9,008 nucleotides of DNA from an uncultured Eubacteriales bacterium (GTDB lineage Bacteria; Bacillota; Clostridia; Oscillospirales; CAG-272), in NCBI GenBank assembly GCA_900546315.1, contig URCP01000108.1:1-9008 (forward strand), read 5' to 3'. A model generated the notes under the pieces. That model did no database searches and was not told where the DNA came from. It was given only the letters and a program-made list of their open reading frames with translations. Shown here one piece after another: positions 5,700 to 9,008 of this stretch (positions are counted from its first letter, which is position 1; each line of letters opens with the position of its first letter). Position numbers and translations under genes: made by a program.

Positions 5700-6743
5700 A
5701 TGGCCGAAAAAATAACCATCTATACGATAGCCGAGGAGACCGGTCTGACCCCGACGGCGGTCAGCCGCGCCTTCAATCCTTCCTCCCGCCTCGATCCGGA
5801 GAAGCGCCGCCTTGTCCTCGAGACCGCGGCGAAATACGGCTTCACGCCGAACCGCATGGCGTCCCGCCTCTCGATGCGGGAGATAAAGATCGGGATCATA
5901 ATCTACGCCGGATATATGCCGTTCTGCGAGCAGATCATCGCCGGGATAGAGTCCGCGAAGCGCCGTATGACCGACTACAAGATAAACTGCGACCTGCGTC
6001 TGCTCCCGCGCGAAAATGTGACGCGCGAGGAGTGCGTGAAGGTTCTGCGCGAGCTGGTCGACGGCGGCTGCGAGGGGATAATCACGAGCGGAATGTACGA
6101 CTGGTCGTACCCGGAACTGAAAAAAGCGGCGGACATGGGATGCCGCGTTGTCTTCATAAACTACCCGCCGGAGCCGGGGGTGAGCCTGTTCTCGTCAATG
6201 CAGAACGCGCCGCTCGCCGGGCGTATCGCGGCGGATTTCATGCGAGCCGCCGGAAAAAAATCGACTCTGCTGCTGACTGGTTATCAGACTATGACGCTGC
6301 ACAGGCAGGTGATGCGCGGGTTTCTCGACCTCGCAGCGGAGTATGGAATGAGCGTGCCGGAGATATACGACATAAACTCGCTTCCTCACGCTGATCGTGA
6401 GGAAGCGCTGACTGACCTTCTCACACGGCTGCGCGGAGAGATCGACTCGGTATATATAACTTCCGGAGAATCGGCAGAACTCTGCCGCGTGATCGAACGG
6501 CTTTTCGCGCCCGGGGAGCTGACTGTGCTGACGTCTGACATCTACCCGGAGCTTTGCCGGTATATAGAGAGCGGGCTTGTCTCCGCGACGATTTTCCAGA
6601 ATCAGGCAAAACAGGCGGAGCGCGCTTACGAGCTGCTTGCCGGGTATCTGATGAAGACGATCCCGGAGCCGGAGAATGTTGAGATAACTCCGGTGCTTGT
6701 GACGAGGAGCCTTCTGCCGTGTTATTCGGGATTCAGAACATAG
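5700..6743 (+). CDS. LacI-family transcriptional regulator of the operon
   Basis: A 347-residue protein of standard LacI length. The N-terminal helix-turn-helix (about residues 6-25, ITIYTIAEETGLTPTAVSR) is followed by helix 3 and the hinge TPNRMASRLS, with Leu57 at the position that intercalates at the operator's central CG. From IGIIIYAG (about residue 63) onward it has a periplasmic-binding-protein-like effector domain, ending with the typical VEITPVLVTRSLLP stretch. The second recognition helix carries Thr17-Pro18-Thr19-Ala20 where LacI has Ser16-Tyr17-Gln18-Thr19. It is divergent from the solute-binding, permease and alpha-galactosidase genes and should repress them, with a galactoside or related sugar as inducer (inference from context). 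ATG 5700 is chosen because the DNA-binding domain begins at once. The ribosome binding site is weak: GAGAG (5690-5694) is close, while GGAAAGGA (5673-5680) is about 19 nt away. Confidence 0.93.
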   Translation: MAEKITIYTIAEETGLTPTAVSRAFNPSSRLDPEKRRLVLETAAKYGFTPNRMASRLSMREIKIGIIIYAGYMPFCEQIIAGIESAKRRMTDYKINCDLRLLPRENVTREECVKVLRELVDGGCEGIITSGMYDWSYPELKKAADMGCRVVFINYPPEPGVSLFSSMQNAPLAGRIAADFMRAAGKKSTLLLTGYQTMTLHRQVMRGFLDLAAEYGMSVPEIYDINSLPHADREEALTDLLTRLRGEIDSVYITSGESAELCRVIERLFAPGELTVLTSDIYPELCRYIESGLVSATIFQNQAKQAERAYELLAGYLMKTIPEPENVEITPVLVTRSLLPCYSGFRT

Positions 6744-6772
6744 CTGTAAGGCGGTACGAAAGGTATGGTTAC

Positions 6773-6779
6773 AAGGAGG
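6773..6779 (+). promoter_or_regulatory. Strong ribosome binding site fixing a GTG start
   Basis: AAGGAGG lies 7 nt before GTG 6787 and identifies that codon as the start of the ATPase gene; no ATG is available nearby in frame. Confidence 0.9.
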
Positions 6780-6786
6780 AACATCT

Positions 6787-8199
6787 GTGACGAACGCCAT
6801 TGTCAGAATTGAAAGCATAGAAGTGAAAAACTTCAAGAATGTAGGATACGGTTATCTTGATTTTGAAAACACAAAAAAGGAGTACAAATCGAGCATTCTC
6901 GGCCTGTACGGGCAGAACGGCTCCGGCAAGACCGCGCTTATTGACGCGCTGGAGCTGCTGCGGCTCGCGCTTTCCGGCAGGTCCGTTCCGGAATATTTCG
7001 CGGATTACATCAATGTGGAGAGCGATCACGCGACCGTAAAATATGGTCTTAGCGTCAGAAATCCGGATGAAAACAGCATCTTCACGGTGTTTTATGAGGT
7101 TTCCATCCGGCGCGATACCGACGACCTCGGAGAGAACACCGGACGCTCTGACGGCGGAACCATCAGAAAGACTATGCTGTTTGGAGAGGTGCTTTCCTAC
7201 GCCTGTGACGGTACGGAAAATAAGGTCCGGCTTTCCGTTCTGTTTGACACGAGACCCGCCGACACCGCTTTTATTCCCAAGGCGAAATACAATGAGATTA
7301 TCGGAAAGAGCAGGGAAACTGCGACAAATCTTCTTGTGGCAAAACGGCTTGCCGGCACAACCTCACGTTCGTTTATCTTCTCCAAGGAGTTTATGAACGA
7401 GCTGCGCGGAAACTGCAAGGAGCGGCGATATCTTTGCCTGATGGAAGGTCTCGTGAATTTCGGAAACTATGAGCTGTTCGTTATCACCACGAGAAACGCC
7501 GGGCTCATAAATATGGACGCGCTTCCGATCGCCTTTGGCTGCTCGGAGGAGAAGAAAGTCTCAGCCGGAAGCGTTTTGGTAAAGCTGGATGAACCCTCGG
7601 TGATTCCGGAGGAAGCGCTGTCCGCCGTCCATAAGGTTGTCGACAACATGAACGTGGTTCTGAGACAGCTCGTTCCGGGGCTCACGATAGGTGTGAAGGA
7701 TCTCGGGACACAGCTGCTGTCGGATGCCAGACCCGGCTCGCGCATTCAGCTTGTCTCGAACAAGAACAGCCGGGAAATACCCTTGAAATATGAGTCAGAC
7801 GGAATAAAGAAGCTGATTTCGGTGTTGCAGCTGCTTATCGTGATCTACAATAAGCCTTCCATTACTGTCGCGGTGGACGAACTTGACGCGGGTATATTTG
7901 AGTATCTTCTCGGCGAGATCCTCCGCATCATTTCCGAAAAGGGAAGGGGACAGCTCATCTTCACCTCACACAATCTGCGTCCGCTTGAGACGCTTGACAA
8001 GGGTTTTATTGCGTTCACGACGACGAACCCGATGAACCGCTATATCCGTCTGAACAATGTGAAGACGACGAACAATCTCCGCGATTTCTACTACCGCGAC
8101 ATCGTGCTCGGCGAGCAGAGCGAGTCTGTATACGAGCCGACGAATAACAGCGAGATATCACTTGCGTTCAGAGAGGCGGGGATGCGGGATGGCAGGTAG
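6787..8199 (+). CDS. AAA15/21-type ATPase (OLD/RloA/AbiL-like)
   Basis: A 470-residue ABC-like ATPase of the AAA15/AAA21 type. It begins with the usual strand RIESIEVKNFKNV. Walker A is GQNGSGKT (residues 42-49, Lys48), an ABC-signature-like SDGIKKL is at 337-343, Walker B is ITVAVDELD (359-367, Asp364 and Glu365), and the switch histidine is His395 in FTSHN. The 290-residue insert between Walker A and the signature matches the arm region of RloA/OLD-type proteins. There is no TOPRIM or nuclease domain in this chain; the overlapping next gene supplies a TOPRIM-like partner. Known split ATPase/TOPRIM pairs such as PARIS AriA/AriB act in anti-phage defence, with the ATPase sensing the trigger and releasing or activating the partner. 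AbiL and RloA/RloB may be nearer relatives, but I cannot distinguish them by eye. It follows the LacI-family stop by 43 nt with no terminator or clear promoter between. Confidence 0.9.
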   Translation: MTNAIVRIESIEVKNFKNVGYGYLDFENTKKEYKSSILGLYGQNGSGKTALIDALELLRLALSGRSVPEYFADYINVESDHATVKYGLSVRNPDENSIFTVFYEVSIRRDTDDLGENTGRSDGGTIRKTMLFGEVLSYACDGTENKVRLSVLFDTRPADTAFIPKAKYNEIIGKSRETATNLLVAKRLAGTTSRSFIFSKEFMNELRGNCKERRYLCLMEGLVNFGNYELFVITTRNAGLINMDALPIAFGCSEEKKVSAGSVLVKLDEPSVIPEEALSAVHKVVDNMNVVLRQLVPGLTIGVKDLGTQLLSDARPGSRIQLVSNKNSREIPLKYESDGIKKLISVLQLLIVIYNKPSITVAVDELDAGIFEYLLGEILRIISEKGRGQLIFTSHNLRPLETLDKGFIAFTTTNPMNRYIRLNNVKTTNNLRDFYYRDIVLGEQSESVYEPTNNSEISLAFREAGMRDGR

Positions 8200-8881
8200 G
8201 AAGATCGTCTTTGTCATTGTCGAGGGTCCGTCAGACGAAGACGCGATCGGCACTCTGCTGAACCGCGTTTACAGTGACAATACCGTATACGTCTATGTTG
8301 TGCATGGGGATATCACGTCGAAGCTGAGCGTGAATCCGGGGAATGTCGTGAGGGAGGTCGGAAAGCTCATAAGAAAATATGCCGGAAACACTTTCCGGTC
8401 ATCGGATTTTGAGTGTATAATCCATATCACTGATACTGACGGCGTCTTCATTCCGGATGACAGAGTGATTGAGGACACGTCGGCAAAGGAGCCGTTGTAT
8501 TCTACGACCGGGATCCGCACGAGAAACAAACACGGGAAAGAAAGCCGCAACAGCAGGAAGCGTGAAAATCTCATGCAGCTCGCGGAAACTCCGGAAATCT
8601 GGAGGGTCCCGTATCAGATCTATTATATGTCCTGCAATCTCGACCACGCGCTCTACGGAAAGCTCAACAGTACGGACGCGGAAAAGGAATACGATTCGAT
8701 AAAATTTGCGGAAAGGTACAGAAGCGACGTTCCGGCGTTCATAAGGTTCATTTCGGAGTCGGATTTTTCGGTGATGGGCAGCTATCCTGAGTCATGGAGC
8801 TTTATCCGTGAGGAGCTTCATTCGCTGGAGAGGCATACGAATCTCGGGATTTGCTTTGCTGGGGACAAGGAAACAGAATAG
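8189..8881 (+). CDS. TOPRIM-like partner protein of the ATPase
   Basis: A 230-residue protein that starts with a beta-strand into KIVFVIVEGPSDEDAI: Glu12 fits the TOPRIM glutamate (VEGxxD) and is followed by an amphipathic helix. A second hydrophobic strand ends in IIHITDTDG, giving Asp82-x-Asp84, the TOPRIM metal-binding DxD. After that come a very basic segment (about residues 105-130, rich in Arg and Lys, candidate nucleic-acid contact) and a helical, aromatic-rich C-terminus that includes a YYMSCNLDHALYG stretch. OLD, AriB (DUF4435) and RloB-like proteins share this fold, so an RNA- or DNA-cleaving effector is likely but unproven. ATG 8189 is preferred to TTG 8162: it directly precedes the first strand, and GAGGCGGGG (8173-8181) sits 7 nt upstream. 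It overlaps the ATPase gene by 11 nt, which indicates coupled expression as a two-protein module. Confidence 0.75.
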   Translation: MAGRKIVFVIVEGPSDEDAIGTLLNRVYSDNTVYVYVVHGDITSKLSVNPGNVVREVGKLIRKYAGNTFRSSDFECIIHITDTDGVFIPDDRVIEDTSAKEPLYSTTGIRTRNKHGKESRNSRKRENLMQLAETPEIWRVPYQIYYMSCNLDHALYGKLNSTDAEKEYDSIKFAERYRSDVPAFIRFISESDFSVMGSYPESWSFIREELHSLERHTNLGICFAGDKETE

Positions 8882-8890
8882 GAAATTTAT

Positions 8891-8922
8891 GAAGGGGCTG
8901 TCGCAAAAATGACAGCCCCTTT
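8891..8922. terminator. Bidirectional intrinsic terminator
   Basis: AAGGGGCTGTC (8892-8902) pairs perfectly with GACAGCCCCTT (8911-8921) around an 8-nt loop, with one more G-T wobble outside. On the plus strand TTTCATTATTTCTTTTTG follows. On the minus strand the stem lies 2 nt beyond the stop codon of the convergent gene. It ends both transcripts. Confidence 0.9.
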
Positions 8923-8924
8923 CA

Positions 8925-9008
8925 TTATTTCTTTTTGTAGAATATAACGCGGCAGCTTCCCGGCTCGCCAAGAGTCACGCTGAGTCTGCCGTGAGACATT
9001 TCTCCGAT
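8925..9008 (-). CDS. C-terminal end of an unidentified gene
   Basis: The minus frame is open from the window edge to TAA at 8925-8927, giving 27 residues ending GSCRVIFYKKK. The reading is supported by the terminator immediately after the stop. The alternating hydrophobic pattern (RLSVTLGEPGSCRVIFY) looks like the last beta-strands of a beta-sandwich, as found at the ends of many glycoside hydrolases, but 27 residues are too few to name a family. Confidence 0.6.
   Translation of the reverse strand: MGEMSHGRLSVTLGEPGSCRVIFYKKK

Noticed and set aside
6195..6836. 213-codon open frame on the minus strand
   Set aside because: It is a shadow of the LacI-family gene and spans the intergenic gap, with no recognisable domain.
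8162..8188. TTG start giving a nine-residue longer TOPRIM-like protein
   Set aside because: The extra residues precede the first fold strand, ATG 8189 has a better-placed purine-rich ribosome site, and TTG is rarely used.
1..9008. tRNA, rRNA, CRISPR array or riboswitch
   Set aside because: No cloverleaf, direct-repeat array or recognised aptamer pattern was seen on reading either strand; covariance-model searches could not be run.

Overview
The window looks like chromosomal DNA from an uncultured, fairly GC-rich gut-type Firmicute (Clostridia, Oscillospirales-like). The evidence is strong Gram-positive ribosome binding sites (AAGGAGG, AGGTGA), consensus sigma-A promoters, a lipoprotein-type ABC solute-binding protein, a GH36-type glycoside hydrolase controlled by a LacI-family regulator, and U-tract terminators. 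The taxonomic call is inference from style and family content only.

Layout. (i) 1-606, plus strand: the 3' part of a gene for an acidic protein made of repeated PepSY domains, closed by a hairpin terminator. (ii) 607-1217: about 600 bp without an intact gene. It holds a C-terminal scrap of a DUF1703/PDDEXK_9-type AAA-ATPase gene (minus), a near-consensus promoter and ribosome binding site driving a 26-codon stump of an IS3-family orfA (plus), and a perfect 17-bp hairpin that probably terminates the operon to its right. It reads as a mobile-element scar. (iii) 5552 down to 1218, minus strand: a carbohydrate operon in the order promoter/operator, solute-binding lipoprotein, DMT (EamA) permease, GH36-type alpha-galactosidase. 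The genes are separated by 1 and 10 nt. (iv) 5700-6743, plus strand: a divergent LacI-family regulator. An 18-bp perfect palindrome with a central CG lies just downstream of the operon's -10 box and is its obvious operator. (v) 6787-8881, plus strand: two overlapping genes, an AAA15/21-type ATPase and a small TOPRIM-like protein, closed by a bidirectional terminator. (vi) 8925-9008, minus strand: the last 27 codons of a convergent gene.

How the genes work together. The minus-strand operon should bind an oligosaccharide or glycoside at the cell surface, take up a sugar or product, and cleave alpha-galactoside-type bonds, with expression released when the LacI-type protein binds its inducer. 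No ABC permease genes accompany the binding protein here. The ATPase/TOPRIM pair is unrelated to sugar use. Its architecture (ABC-type ATPase with a separate TOPRIM protein) matches split OLD-like anti-phage modules such as PARIS and possibly AbiL or RloA/RloB. It is the most interesting candidate system in the window, but its identity with any named system cannot be settled from the sequence alone.
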